Source of the DNA: Pedobacter cryoconitis
GTDB taxonomy: Bacteria > Bacteroidota > Bacteroidia > Sphingobacteriales > Sphingobacteriaceae
NCBI RefSeq assembly: GCF_014200595.1
Contig: NZ_JACHCG010000001.1
Location: 3,038,001-3,102,000 of the forward strand
Length of the DNA: 64,000 bases
Direction: 5' to 3'
Part shown: piece after piece, positions 1 through 9,558 of the stretch
How the letters are laid out: each line of letters opens with the position of its first letter
Position numbering within the stretch: the first letter of the stretch is position 1
Notes under the pieces: model-generated
The model's input: only the letters and a program-made list of their open reading frames with translations
Databases searched by the model: none
Told to the model about the DNA's origin: nothing
Position numbers and translations under genes: made by a program

Positions 1-110
1 GTATGCTTCTGACCAGACTGATTCTGCTTGCAGGAAGTAATCAGCAACAGAGAAACTAGCAGACAGGGGAATATCCCTCTGAATGAACGAGAATTTATTT
101 TTTTCATCAT
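1..110 (-). CDS. Partial lipoprotein downstream of the B12 riboswitch
   Basis: Only the first 36 codons lie in the window; the gene runs off the left edge. It opens with two consecutive ATG codons, two lysines, a hydrophobic stretch and a lipobox-like LLITSC, so it is a lipoprotein signal peptide with the Cys as the lipidated residue. The start lies about 40 nt after the riboswitch, so cobalamin should repress it. A substrate-binding lipoprotein of a B12 or cobalt importer would fit, but nothing visible proves the function. Confidence 0.7.
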   Translation of the reverse strand, partial: MMKKINSRSFRGIFPCLLVSLLLITSCKQNQSGQKH

Positions 111-149
111 AAAGTTTAGCCTTTCTTCCGAAAGCATTTAATAACTATT

Positions 150-345
150 CATAAGGCAGGTCTTCTGACTTCCTCAAACTTGCTCCCTTCCCTTCTTTAC
201 GAAAGTGGTTTTTACAGCAGTTCAATAACGAGGTTTACAGCAGCGGAGACTGTTCCGGATTTGCGCCGGGATTCCCTTAAAGCATTTTACAGGCAGCTGT
301 TCAAATTACTAAACAACTGTTTGAATAAACATGCAGCCTTAAGAG
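150..345 (-). promoter_or_regulatory. Cobalamin (B12) riboswitch
   Basis: Read on the minus strand, this stretch carries the hallmark cobalamin-aptamer blocks in order: AAGGGAATCCCGG, CGCAAATCCGGAACAG, a CTGCTGTAA segment, and the closing GTCAGAAGACCTGCCTT. AAGGC near 340-336 can pair with GCCTT near 157-153 as the closing helix. It precedes the partial lipoprotein gene at the left edge. Its 5' end abuts the stop codon of the NTPase gene, so it is intercistronic. The outer boundaries are approximate. Confidence 0.93.
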
Positions 346-352
346 TGCAAAC

Positions 353-889
353 CTAGATAAAATCGAGGATAAATGCAACGCGCTCTGTCTGTGAGTTTTT
401 GGGAACATCAATCAGCTCAAATCCGCAGGTTGTATAGGCCTTCCTGATAGCTTCATTAATGATAACGGCTTCTTCAAAGGTTTGCCAGCGTTCACTGTCA
501 TTCACATAAATGCTTTCCCATGGTGGCATTATAAAAACTTGTTTATGATAAGGATGAAGCGCTAAGGCAGTATAATATTCTTCCGGAACAGGGACTTCGG
601 CCACATTCAGATAAGCAATAATGTCGGGAATAGCACGGTCAAAAAAAGTAATGGCAGCTGTAGGAGCTTGATTCCAGGCAAAAATCATTTCCTGCAAAAC
701 TTTAGCTGAAAAACAGGAAATATCTATCCAGGGCAAACAGAATGATCCTTTTGCCGTTTCCTGGATGATCATCTTTCTGGATATTTCTTCAGAACAAAAA
801 TACCCTTGTTGCTGCAATCCGTTAATCAGGGTTGTTTTTCCTGATCCCGGACCTCCGCTAATGATATATTTTGGTGCTGGACTGGTCAT
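353..889 (-). CDS. AAA-type P-loop NTPase in the cobalamin operon
   Basis: A 178-residue soluble protein with a Walker A motif GGPGSGKT near its N terminus, of the small AAA_28-like ATPase type. The ATG at 889 is preferred because upstream in-frame codons would overlap the end of cbiB; it leaves a 7-nt gap. Position as fourth gene after cobQ, cobD and cbiB implies a role in cobalamin or cobinamide metabolism. It lacks recognisable CobU kinase motifs beyond the P-loop, so a cobinamide-kinase function is not supported. Its stop codon touches the B12 riboswitch. Confidence 0.8.
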   Translation of the reverse strand: MTSPAPKYIISGGPGSGKTTLINGLQQQGYFCSEEISRKMIIQETAKGSFCLPWIDISCFSAKVLQEMIFAWNQAPTAAITFFDRAIPDIIAYLNVAEVPVPEEYYTALALHPYHKQVFIMPPWESIYVNDSERWQTFEEAVIINEAIRKAYTTCGFELIDVPKNSQTERVAFILDFI

Positions 890-896
890 GGAATTT

Positions 897-1832
897 TTAG
901 AGCTGAAAGAAATAAATGCTGATGGATAAAACCATAAGCAAACAGACACCCTGATTGATACTGCTTACTATTTTAAATTCTTCGTGTTTAATTTCCCGGC
1001 TGTTGCTACCAATAAGTGGTTTGTCAACTAAAATTCCATGGTAAACATTCGGGCCTCCAAATTGAACATCCAGTATTCCGGCAAGTGCTGCTTCGGGATA
1101 ACCTGCATTGGGACTTTTATGTTGATGTCCATACTTCAGCACATATTGCCATCCCCGCATACTAAAGGTTACCATCAGCATGAGTATGGTTGTTATTCGT
1201 GCTGGAATGAAGTTGGCGACGTCATCCAGCCGTGCTGCAAATTTCCCAAAATATTCATATCTGTCACTCCGGTAGCCAATCATAGAATCCAGCGTATTAA
1301 TCATTTTATAAGTAAGCATGCCGGGGATACCCGCTATAAAGTAGAAAAACAGCGGTGCAATTACACCGTCACTCAGGTTCTCTGACATGGTTTCAAACAC
1401 GGCTACGCGGATCTGTTGTTCGTCCAGGTTTGAAGTATCACGCCCTACAATACGGGATAAGCGTTTCCGACCGGCTTCGAGCCCTTTATACTTTAAAGTG
1501 TCAAAAACTTGTTTACCTTCTGTAATCAGTCCTTTATTTGCTAGTGCGTAATAAACAAAGGCAGTGGCGAAAAGGAAATATACAGGCACACTGTGGCTCA
1601 GCATCAAATGGATTGCTCCGTAAAAGAATAAAAATGTGAAGGAACATAAAACTAATACCAGCAGCATTCCTTTAACAAATCTGAATCTTCCTTGATTGAG
1701 ATGTTTTTCACCAAAAGCAATCAGACTGCCAAAAAACCGCACAGGATGTGGTAGACCTTCAGGATCACCAAAGAGCAAATCCAGCAGATAACCTGCAAGC
1801 AAGGGAATTACAATAATTATATAGTTTTCCAT
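897..1832 (-). CDS. cbiB: Adenosylcobinamide-phosphate synthase
   Basis: A 311-residue polytopic membrane protein of the CbiB/CobD family. It joins cobyric acid to an aminopropanol (phosphate) side chain to give adenosylcobinamide (phosphate). The N-terminal LLDLLFGDPEGLPHPVRFFG block is characteristic, followed by several hydrophobic segments and the internal ETMSENLSDGVIAPLFF motif. The length is normal. The first codons overlap the end of the decarboxylase gene by 16 nt, indicating translational coupling. The neighbouring cobD product supplies its aminopropanol-phosphate substrate and cobQ supplies cobyric acid. Confidence 0.95.
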   Translation of the reverse strand: MENYIIIVIPLLAGYLLDLLFGDPEGLPHPVRFFGSLIAFGEKHLNQGRFRFVKGMLLVLVLCSFTFLFFYGAIHLMLSHSVPVYFLFATAFVYYALANKGLITEGKQVFDTLKYKGLEAGRKRLSRIVGRDTSNLDEQQIRVAVFETMSENLSDGVIAPLFFYFIAGIPGMLTYKMINTLDSMIGYRSDRYEYFGKFAARLDDVANFIPARITTILMLMVTFSMRGWQYVLKYGHQHKSPNAGYPEAALAGILDVQFGGPNVYHGILVDKPLIGSNSREIKHEEFKIVSSINQGVCLLMVLSISIYFFQL

Positions 1833-2830
1833 TCAGCTAAAGCATTAATCAGCAATTGATTTTTATTTGGACTTAAAGTAGCGATACGGATATGTTTTTC
1901 GGTAAGCCCTCTGAAATTTCCTGCATCACGGATCAATATATTAAATTCTTTTAGTAAAAATTGTTTTAATATCGCAGCAGTATGCTGATTTGTACGCGCC
2001 AGAAAAAAGTGGGTATGGCTGGGATAGACTTTCAGCGGACTTCCCTCCAGCTTTTTGATAAATTCTTCCCGGTCAGCTAATAATTGCTGAACAGGGATTT
2101 GTATCGTCCGGATATGATCAAAAATAAAATGTCCGGCTGCTATAGCCATTGCATTCACCGCCCAGGGCAATTTAAAAGATCTTAACCGGTTTATCAGGAC
2201 AGCATTAGCTGCGATATAACCCAATCTTAAACCCGGAATTGCATAAGCTTTAGTCATGGAGCGCATAACAATCAGGTTATCATATTTTTCAATTAAAGGG
2301 AGCACTGATGTAATCGATAAAGTAAATTCAATAAAAGCTTCGTCAACAACAAACAAAATCTCAGGATGTTGATGAATTAAGGTTTCGAGTTCTTTAAAAA
2401 CAGCTCCGGTAGGATTGTTTGGGTTGCAGATAAATAATAACCCGGTATCACCAGAAATTCCGGTCTGCAAATCGTCCCAGTTCAGCAAATTCAGCTGATG
2501 TCCGAATAGTTTACAGGCATCTTCATATTCTGCGAAAGCAGGAATAGTTAGCGTTGTTTTTCCATTTTTAAAGGCCTGGGCAACCAAGTAGATACTTTCT
2601 GTACTGCCATTGGTGACTAATATATTTTCAGATTTAAAGCCGTAGAAAGAGGCTATCTTTTGAGTGAGACTTTCTGCCAGTACTTCAGGATACCGCTGTA
2701 CGTTATCCCATTGTGTAAAAAGAAATTCTTTCAAGCCATCAGGGGCTCCCCCATGCCATACATTTGTACTAAAATCGGCTGCTAATGTTTGCTGATGTAA
2801 ATATCCATCGTCTCCGTGTCCCTGAAACAT
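1817..2830 (-). CDS. cobD: L-threonine-O-3-phosphate decarboxylase
   Basis: A 337-residue fold-type I PLP enzyme of the aminotransferase class I/II family, related to histidinol-phosphate aminotransferase. It opens with HGDD near the N terminus, has CNPNNPTG in the middle, and the Schiff-base lysine lies in SMTKAYAIPGLRLGY. The context between cobQ and cbiB identifies it as the threonine-phosphate decarboxylase that makes (R)-1-amino-2-propanol phosphate for the cobamide side chain. It starts 4 nt after the cobQ stop and overlaps cbiB. Context is what separates it from a hisC paralogue. Confidence 0.9.
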   Translation of the reverse strand: MFQGHGDDGYLHQQTLAADFSTNVWHGGAPDGLKEFLFTQWDNVQRYPEVLAESLTQKIASFYGFKSENILVTNGSTESIYLVAQAFKNGKTTLTIPAFAEYEDACKLFGHQLNLLNWDDLQTGISGDTGLLFICNPNNPTGAVFKELETLIHQHPEILFVVDEAFIEFTLSITSVLPLIEKYDNLIVMRSMTKAYAIPGLRLGYIAANAVLINRLRSFKLPWAVNAMAIAAGHFIFDHIRTIQIPVQQLLADREEFIKKLEGSPLKVYPSHTHFFLARTNQHTAAILKQFLLKEFNILIRDAGNFRGLTEKHIRIATLSPNKNQLLINALAEWKTI

Positions 2831-2834
2831 TTGA

Positions 2835-4322
2835 TTAATCTTTTAGATGTTGGTATACCTGTTCAATATCCAGGTTTTCTCTTAACAATACAGCTAATTT
2901 ATCGTATTGTTCACTGCGGAATTGCAAATAATCTACATAGGGTACTTGCAAATCAGTATATGGGGCAACCAAATCATTGATCACAACCTGGTTATCCAGA
3001 ATACCATGCAGGTAAGAGCCCCAGCATTTTTCTGATAAAAAATAGCCATCTGTATATTTTTCATCCAGCCAGGCAACTGGCCGTACTGCTCCAATAACTT
3101 TGGTCTCTCCCATGTGGATCTCATATCCTATACATTTTTCAGAAAAATCACGGTAAGTAAAACTACATTGCCTGGTGGTTTTTTCGTTGAGCAATACGGT
3201 TTCTACCGGTAAGATACCTAATCCTTCAATTTCCCCTGCGTCCGATTCTATTTGTCCGGGATCTTTAATAGTCTGACCCAGCATTTGATATCCCCCGCAG
3301 ACACCGATCACTGTCTGCTGGTTTTGATGGGCCAGAATAATCGCTTCTGCAAGCCCGTTATTGCGCAGTTCAATCAGATCTTCAATTGTGTTTTTACTGC
3401 CTGGCAAAATAACAATATCTGCCTGAGCGATTCCTTCTGTGGTATGGGTGTAATAAAGATTAACACGGCTATCTTTATCCAAACGGTCAAAATCAGTGAA
3501 ATTAGACATTCTGCTCAATAAAACTACTGCAATATTCACCTTACCTGCTACGGGTTGATTTCTTTTCAGCTGGAGTGAAACGGCATCTTCTTCTTCAATA
3601 AAAATGTCTTTGAAGTAGGGAACAATTCCAATAACCGGAACTCCGCATAAATCTTCTATCATCTTTTTCCCATCCTGAAAAAGATCTGGATCTCCTCTGA
3701 ATTTATTAATAATAATACCTTTAATACATGCTTTTTCTTCTGGTTCCAGCAGTTGCATCGTTCCATAAAGACTGGCAAAAATACCACCTTTATCAATATC
3801 TGTCACGAGGTAAGTTGCCGCGCCCGCTGCTATCGCCATCCTCATATTGGTGATATCCCTTTTTTTGAGGTTCAATTCAGAGATACTCCCCGCTCCTTCC
3901 ATCACGATAGGTGAATAGCGGGAGGCCAGCCTTTGATAGGCAAGTTTAACTTCGGCAAAGAGTGCAACCCGGTCATTTAATAAAAAGTATTCTTTTGCAC
4001 TTTGGTTTCCTATCGGTTTCCCGTTCAGGATCACTTGTGCGGTCTGATCATTTGTTGGCTTAAGCAACACAGGGTTCATATCGGTATGGCAGGGAATTCC
4101 AGCAGCTTCTGCCTGCACGGCTTGTGCACGCCCTATTTCTAAGCCTTCGGGAGTAGCATAGCTGTTGAGTGACATATTTTGCGCTTTAAATGGCGCAGGT
4201 GTATAACCATCCTGTTTAAAGATCCGGCAGAATCCGGCAGTAATTACACTTTTACCTACATCAGATGAGGTTCCAACAAACATAACAGGTCTGAGCTTCC
4301 TTTGATTTTCCATGATTTGCAA
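2835..4322 (-). CDS. cobQ: Cobyric acid synthase (glutamine-hydrolysing)
   Basis: A 495-residue two-domain amidotransferase that amidates side chains of adenosylcobyrinic a,c-diamide. The N-terminal dethiobiotin-synthetase-like ATPase domain has GTSSDVGKS and the family block FKAQNMSLNSY. The C-terminal class-I-like glutamine amidotransferase domain has the nucleophile Cys in GVCGGYQMLG and a His in YLHGILDN. A second ATG lies three codons in and either start is possible. It is the first gene of the leftward cobalamin group. I see no B12 riboswitch in the 130-nt region before it. Confidence 0.96.
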   Translation of the reverse strand: MQIMENQRKLRPVMFVGTSSDVGKSVITAGFCRIFKQDGYTPAPFKAQNMSLNSYATPEGLEIGRAQAVQAEAAGIPCHTDMNPVLLKPTNDQTAQVILNGKPIGNQSAKEYFLLNDRVALFAEVKLAYQRLASRYSPIVMEGAGSISELNLKKRDITNMRMAIAAGAATYLVTDIDKGGIFASLYGTMQLLEPEEKACIKGIIINKFRGDPDLFQDGKKMIEDLCGVPVIGIVPYFKDIFIEEEDAVSLQLKRNQPVAGKVNIAVVLLSRMSNFTDFDRLDKDSRVNLYYTHTTEGIAQADIVILPGSKNTIEDLIELRNNGLAEAIILAHQNQQTVIGVCGGYQMLGQTIKDPGQIESDAGEIEGLGILPVETVLLNEKTTRQCSFTYRDFSEKCIGYEIHMGETKVIGAVRPVAWLDEKYTDGYFLSEKCWGSYLHGILDNQVVINDLVAPYTDLQVPYVDYLQFRSEQYDKLAVLLRENLDIEQVYQHLKD

Positions 4323-4473
4323 GCTTACACAATTTATCAGAGCTTAACAATGGAATTCATTCCTTTGGATCGTCAAATTCATGTGGTGTGCACAAGTAAA
4401 ATCTAATTCCTTTCCATTATCTTAATGTTCAATTAACAACCATACCTGATACTTGGAAAACAATAATTTAACC

Positions 4474-5964
4474 ATGAAAAAATCAAACCTGATTATGATT
4501 CTGCCGGTTTTACTGGCTTTATCCTGTAAGAAAGAAAATGTACTGGAGCAACAAAAACTCAGTTCAGCAAAAAATGATGCGGTAGAAATTGCGAAGGATA
4601 CCGCAAGTATTACGCTATCCTGGAATAAAACCTATCAAAAGATAGAAGGATTCGGAGCATTTGGAGGTAGAATTACTCCTTTTTTCGAATCCCCTAAACG
4701 TGATAGTATTATGAATTACCTCTGGGGACAAACGGGTTTGCAATTGACAATAATCCGCGGGAAGATTATCCGTAGTTATCCTTTCGATAAGCAGACTGGT
4801 GTGGTGAGTATCAAACCTGCCGGCGCTGATATAGATATGGATATAAACAGTGCTGCTTATAAAAAGCTGACTGAAGACGAGAAGGAACAAATCGGTCAGT
4901 TATGGATCTTAAAAAAGGCAAAAGAACGTTATCAATTGCCAATTATGTTTGCAAGTGCCTGGACCCCTCCATTGTATATGAAAACTAATCCGGGTAGTGA
5001 GAGTGCGAAGAATTTCAATGGACTTGACTTTAAATGTTGTTCTACGGATTTCGCACGTTATTTATCCGGCTTTACCAAAGCTTATCAGAATGAAGGAATT
5101 AATTTTTATGCGATTTCACCAACGAATGAACCTGAGAATATTTTTTCAGACTGGGATGCCTCTTATTGGGATTCCAAACACTTGGGTGAATTCGTTTCCA
5201 ATAATCTTCGCCCTGCTTTAAATGCCGCCGGATTAACTGCTACAAAAATCATCTCTTCTGAAAATGCAGCCTGGGGAACAGCCAATTCTTTTCTTTCGGG
5301 AATGGATAAGAGTAATGCCGATATTTTAGCAGGACACGGTTATGTAGAAATAGGCGATCTGATTTTTGGTAAACGCGGACTGAACCAGGATCCAAAACCG
5401 TGGTCTTTTGCTACGGGCAATAAGCCTGTCTGGTTAACTGAAACATCTGATGATGGCGGTACTTATGATGGAACAATTACTGGCGGCCTTAAATTGGCGA
5501 CTAGTATGCATAAATTTCTGGCAGAATGTAATATCAATGCTTTTGTATATTGGTTAGGTATGCTGGCCATTAAAAATAACGAATCACTGATTGGAACCAA
5601 TAGTGATGGTAGTTTAGAGTTCCCAAAAACTTATGAGGTTATGGGACAGTTCTCCAGAGCCATTCATCCCGGTTATATCCGTTTTGATTCAAAATTACAG
5701 AACAATTCAACATTGAAGATCTCAGCTTATAAAGATCCTGTATCTGGAAAGTTCAGCTTAGTGGCAATCAATCCAGGTCAGAAAGCGGTGGTTTGTAAAA
5801 TACAGTTAGATGGTTTTAATGCCGGATTGCTTAATTCCTTTCAAACGACAGATAGTAATATCAGATGGCAGAACTCCGCCCCTGTTGCTGTAAAAGCGAA
5901 TGGAATTTTTCAAGTATTAGTTCCCGCTTCAGGTGTAATTACTTTTACGGGTACTAAAGGGTGA
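4474..5964 (+). CDS. GH30-family glycoside hydrolase, lipoprotein
   Basis: A 496-residue extracytoplasmic protein with lipobox LLALSC, so it is probably membrane-anchored. The (beta/alpha)8 domain shows the GH30 hallmark KIEGFGAFGG near the start of the mature chain, the acid/base glutamate E219 in SPTNEPE and the nucleophile E323 in VWLTETSDD, followed by a C-terminal beta domain. Family members cleave beta-1,6-glucan, glucosylceramide or glucuronoxylan; the sequence alone does not decide. The ATG at 4474 is chosen over an upstream TTG because it gives a clean MKKSNLIMI signal peptide. It is divergent from cobQ and appears monocistronic. Confidence 0.88.
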   Translation: MKKSNLIMILPVLLALSCKKENVLEQQKLSSAKNDAVEIAKDTASITLSWNKTYQKIEGFGAFGGRITPFFESPKRDSIMNYLWGQTGLQLTIIRGKIIRSYPFDKQTGVVSIKPAGADIDMDINSAAYKKLTEDEKEQIGQLWILKKAKERYQLPIMFASAWTPPLYMKTNPGSESAKNFNGLDFKCCSTDFARYLSGFTKAYQNEGINFYAISPTNEPENIFSDWDASYWDSKHLGEFVSNNLRPALNAAGLTATKIISSENAAWGTANSFLSGMDKSNADILAGHGYVEIGDLIFGKRGLNQDPKPWSFATGNKPVWLTETSDDGGTYDGTITGGLKLATSMHKFLAECNINAFVYWLGMLAIKNNESLIGTNSDGSLEFPKTYEVMGQFSRAIHPGYIRFDSKLQNNSTLKISAYKDPVSGKFSLVAINPGQKAVVCKIQLDGFNAGLLNSFQTTDSNIRWQNSAPVAVKANGIFQVLVPASGVITFTGTKG

Positions 5965-6108
5965 TAAAATATCATTTTATGTTTTAGTAAATTACGGCCT
6001 GTCATGATAATTTGACGATAGTCTTACTCTATAGAATTAGTAGATTTTGATTACATATAGTATATTCGCCCTATTATGATAACAATCGATCAGAAATTAA
6101 TTACGCAT

Positions 6109-7341
6109 ATGTACAAAAAGACCCTTGCTATAGGTTTATTCGCTCTTTTATCTGTTGGTGCTTCTGCACAGACCTCACTTCAGCATGGAGCATGGCGCGC
6201 AGCTCTTTTAAGAAATGATGGAAATAAGATCATTTTCAATCTTGATATTCAGCAGCAAAAGGGAAAGACAGTTTTCTATATTGTGAATGAGCCTGAAAAA
6301 ATGCTTGCCGAAGATGTCACTATTGTAAAGGACTCTGTATTTATCAATATGCCGGTTTTTGAATCTGCTTTCAGGTTAAAGATCATCTCAAAAGATAGTC
6401 TTTCGGGAACATGGATCAGAAAGACGACCTCAAAAGATATTGTTATGCCTTTTACTGCGACCACTAAACAGGCTTACCGCTTTCCTGCGGTTCATGGAAA
6501 TGCTACTGAAAGTGCTGATGGTAAATGGAAAATTGATTTTACGAGAAGTAATAATTCTGAGCGGGAAGCTATAGGACAGTTTTCACAAAAAGGAAACCAG
6601 GTTACCGGATCTATCCTCACCCCTTCTGGTGATTACCGTTATCTTTCGGGAATAGTTACCGGAGACTCACTTCAGATCTCTACTTTTGATGGTATTCATG
6701 CCATGGTATTTACCGGAAAAATTAATAAAGGAAGTATTACAAATGGTAATCTATATAGTGGCCCGGTTTCCAAAGAGGTATGGACTGCAAAAAAGGATGA
6801 TCAGGCAGCATTATCTGCTGAGCAGGTGACCAGGCTTAAAGATGGTGAGGATGGAAGTCTGAATTTCAGCTTTCCTGACATCGATGGAAAACAGGTATCA
6901 ATTAAAGATAAAAGATTTAAAAACAAAGTGGTGATCATACAGCTGATGGGTTCATGGTGTCCTAATTGTATGGACGAAACAGCGTTCCTGAGCGAGTATT
7001 ACGATAAGAATAAACAAAGAGGTGTAGAAGTTCTTGGACTTGCCTACGAGTACACTACGAATGTTAAACGTTCTGCGGCCAGCATACGTAAATTTCAAAA
7101 AAGATTTGATGTGAAATATCCTTTGCTGATTACTCCTACAACGGTTTCTGATTCTTTACATACAGAGAAAACATTACCGCAGCTTACTGCAATCAAAGTG
7201 TTTCCGACTACACTGATTCTTGATAAGACAGGAAAAGTAACGGAAATTACCACTGATTTTTATGGGCCTGGTACCGGAGATTATTATACAAAATATAAGG
7301 AAGCTTTTGAAAAAAAGATTACTGAATTACTTGAAAAATAA
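6109..7341 (+). CDS. TlpA-like thioredoxin-fold protein, exported
   Basis: A 410-residue protein with a signal peptide ending in ASAQ. The first ~240 residues are an uncharacterised beta-rich domain, as in many Bacteroidota TlpA/redoxin proteins. The C-terminal ~150 residues are a thioredoxin fold of the AhpC/TSA-redoxin type with redox pair C284-PN-C287 in GSWCPNC. It probably reduces or exchanges disulfides in periplasmic proteins. The ATG at 6109 is preferred over one at 6076 because the signal peptide begins there. A rho-independent terminator follows, so it is likely a single-gene unit. Confidence 0.88.
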   Translation: MYKKTLAIGLFALLSVGASAQTSLQHGAWRAALLRNDGNKIIFNLDIQQQKGKTVFYIVNEPEKMLAEDVTIVKDSVFINMPVFESAFRLKIISKDSLSGTWIRKTTSKDIVMPFTATTKQAYRFPAVHGNATESADGKWKIDFTRSNNSEREAIGQFSQKGNQVTGSILTPSGDYRYLSGIVTGDSLQISTFDGIHAMVFTGKINKGSITNGNLYSGPVSKEVWTAKKDDQAALSAEQVTRLKDGEDGSLNFSFPDIDGKQVSIKDKRFKNKVVIIQLMGSWCPNCMDETAFLSEYYDKNKQRGVEVLGLAYEYTTNVKRSAASIRKFQKRFDVKYPLLITPTTVSDSLHTEKTLPQLTAIKVFPTTLILDKTGKVTEITTDFYGPGTGDYYTKYKEAFEKKITELLEK

Positions 7342-7372
7342 GCGCCGCAACCAGTTTCAGGTTTACTGCTTA

Positions 7373-7414
7373 AAAAACGGGGTATGATTTAAAACATCAT
7401 ATCCCGTTTTTTTT
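7373..7414 (+). terminator. Rho-independent terminator after the TlpA-like gene
   Basis: AACGGGGTATGAT pairs with ATCATATCCCGTT (one mismatch) across a short A/T loop and is followed by a run of eight or more T on the + strand. Confidence 0.85.
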
Positions 7415-7632
7415 AGAGCTGGAAGGAGTGTTTCACCACTATCCGGAATATTAACTAAAAACCTCATAGTCAACATTTTTGTAGAATCTTATAAACTATA
7501 ATGTTTTAGCTTTACCCCACAGCATGCCACAACCCAGTTTAACACTATAAAAAACTACAAATGAGTGTATTATAACCAAATTATATTAATGAATTTTATC
7601 ATTAGATTCGGTCATATTTAGAAAAATAAGAC

Positions 7633-9555
7633 TTGAAGGTTATACAATATTGTAGATTATTGAAATATAGAATTTTATATATTTTTCTTATGTATAGTAG
7701 TATTGCTTTACCGGAAAAATCATTTTCTCAGATTTGCACGGGTAGTTTCGGTGACCCGGTCGTGAATATTGATTTTGGGAGAGGTACCAGTAATTTCGGC
7801 CCATCTTTAGGAGCAAGTACAAATTACCAGTATGTTTCTTCATTCAATCCAGGTGATGGTTCTTATACGATCGTGAAAAAAATTGGTGGCGGAGCATGGT
7901 TTGAGACGGTCAATCATACCCCAAATGATCCGGATGGGTATATGATGATGATCAATGCCAGCTACCAGCCAGGTGTTTTTTATGAAACAGCTATTACCAC
8001 AGATTTGTGCCCGAATACGACCTATGAATTTGCGGCCTGGGTAACTAATTTATTAACTTATTCTGGCAACAAACCTAACCTTACTTTTTCGATCCTGACT
8101 CTGGACGATCAGCTTTTAGGCACCTATAAAACCGGTGATATCCCGGAAAGCCCGGTATCTGCCTGGAAACAGTATGGCTTTTTGTTCAGAACCAGTAATT
8201 CGACCAAAGTTAAAATCAGGATTGCAAATAACGGGCCGGGTGGAGATGGCAATGATCTTGCGCTGGATGATATCACTTTTAGGGCGTGCGGACCAAAAAT
8301 CACCCCGCTTACAGACAATGTAAGCCAGACAGAAAAGACAATTTGTGAGGGAAATGGAGTTGTGCTGTCTGCTACTGTTGAAGGGTCGCCAACTTTACAA
8401 TATCAATGGCAAAAAATGGTGGGTGGACAGTGGGCAGATCTGAATGGGGAAAACGCCATACAACTCAACCTGACTGCGGGGTCTTTACCGGCTGGGGATT
8501 TCCAGTATCGACTGATGGCTGCTGAGGCTACAAACTTTAGTTCGCCAGCTTGCAGAACTACCTCACAGCCAATAACCATTCGTGTAAAACCTTTACCAAA
8601 ACCAGTTGTGGTAGCTGAGCAAACAGTTTGTGAGGGAAATACGATTCAGTTGGATGTAACTGGCGCAGATGGCCCATACGCGTGGACCGGGCCGAACAAC
8701 TTCAGCTCAACGGAAAAATCACCTGTCATCGCAAATGCTGCTCTTGATCGTGCTGGAGATTACCAGGTGACTACAACGCTTGGCACCTGCACTGCTTCTG
8801 CAAAAATCAAGGTGAATATGCTGCCAGTCCCCATTCCGGTTGTTGAAACTCCTGCACCGATATGCGGGGGGGCTTCGGTTGTGCTCCATGCAACCGGAGG
8901 AATACAATATAAATGGGCGCCTGCAACTGGTTTGTCAGCCACAGACGTTGCTGATCCGGTCGCCTCCCCTGCTCAAACTACTTTATATACGGTTACGGTT
9001 TCCAATGGTGGTTGTGAAAAGCAAGCAAGTGTAAACGTAGAAGTATATCAGAAAATAACAGTCAGCGCAGGCCGTAACCGGGTAATTATTGAAGGACAAA
9101 CGGTTACCCTGGAAGGCCAGGTATCGGGAGATCATTTCAAGTATTTGTGGTCACCTGCGGATTTTCTGGATGACCCGGCTAAATTAAATCCTGTAGCCAC
9201 TCCTGTACATGATGTAACCTATACCTTAACTGCATGGTCAGAAAATGGCTGTCCGGGTGATGCTCAGCAGGTTGCTATTCATGTGCTGAAAAAACTCGTG
9301 ATCCCGAATACCATTACGCCAAATGGAGATGGTATCAATGATATATGGACTATAGCTGCATTGGACACCTACCCTGCCGCTACCGTATATGTGTTCAACA
9401 GATACGGAGGAAAAGTTTACTCTGGAAAAGGCGATGGAAAAGGCTGGGATGGGAAATATAATGGGGAATATTTACCTGTAGGGGTTTATTATTATGTGAT
9501 TGATTTACATGATGGCCAAAAGATACGCTCGGGCTCTTTAACGGTTTTAAGATAA
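7633..9555 (+). CDS. T9SS substrate with CHU_C (type B) sorting domain
   Basis: A 640-residue secreted protein. The N-terminal signal peptide ends at SFSQ. It is followed by a ~190-residue beta-sandwich (ligand-binding-like) domain, several Ig/PKD-like repeats at about 230-540, and a C-terminal gliding-motility-associated domain with the signature PNTITPNGDGINDIW ending LRSGSL-type. Such domains target proteins to the type IX secretion system. The start is TTG at 7633; an in-frame stop lies two codons upstream, so no earlier start exists, and the later ATG would remove the charged signal-peptide end. The PorP/SprF gene follows after 3 nt, the usual partner arrangement. Confidence 0.87.
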   Translation: MKVIQYCRLLKYRILYIFLMYSSIALPEKSFSQICTGSFGDPVVNIDFGRGTSNFGPSLGASTNYQYVSSFNPGDGSYTIVKKIGGGAWFETVNHTPNDPDGYMMMINASYQPGVFYETAITTDLCPNTTYEFAAWVTNLLTYSGNKPNLTFSILTLDDQLLGTYKTGDIPESPVSAWKQYGFLFRTSNSTKVKIRIANNGPGGDGNDLALDDITFRACGPKITPLTDNVSQTEKTICEGNGVVLSATVEGSPTLQYQWQKMVGGQWADLNGENAIQLNLTAGSLPAGDFQYRLMAAEATNFSSPACRTTSQPITIRVKPLPKPVVVAEQTVCEGNTIQLDVTGADGPYAWTGPNNFSSTEKSPVIANAALDRAGDYQVTTTLGTCTASAKIKVNMLPVPIPVVETPAPICGGASVVLHATGGIQYKWAPATGLSATDVADPVASPAQTTLYTVTVSNGGCEKQASVNVEVYQKITVSAGRNRVIIEGQTVTLEGQVSGDHFKYLWSPADFLDDPAKLNPVATPVHDVTYTLTAWSENGCPGDAQQVAIHVLKKLVIPNTITPNGDGINDIWTIAALDTYPAATVYVFNRYGGKVYSGKGDGKGWDGKYNGEYLPVGVYYYVIDLHDGQKIRSGSLTVLR

Positions 9556-9558
9556 TTT

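Noticed and set aside
4323..4473. Second B12 riboswitch upstream of cobQ
   Set aside because: No AATCCGG-type core or closing GACCTGCC block occurs there on the minus strand.
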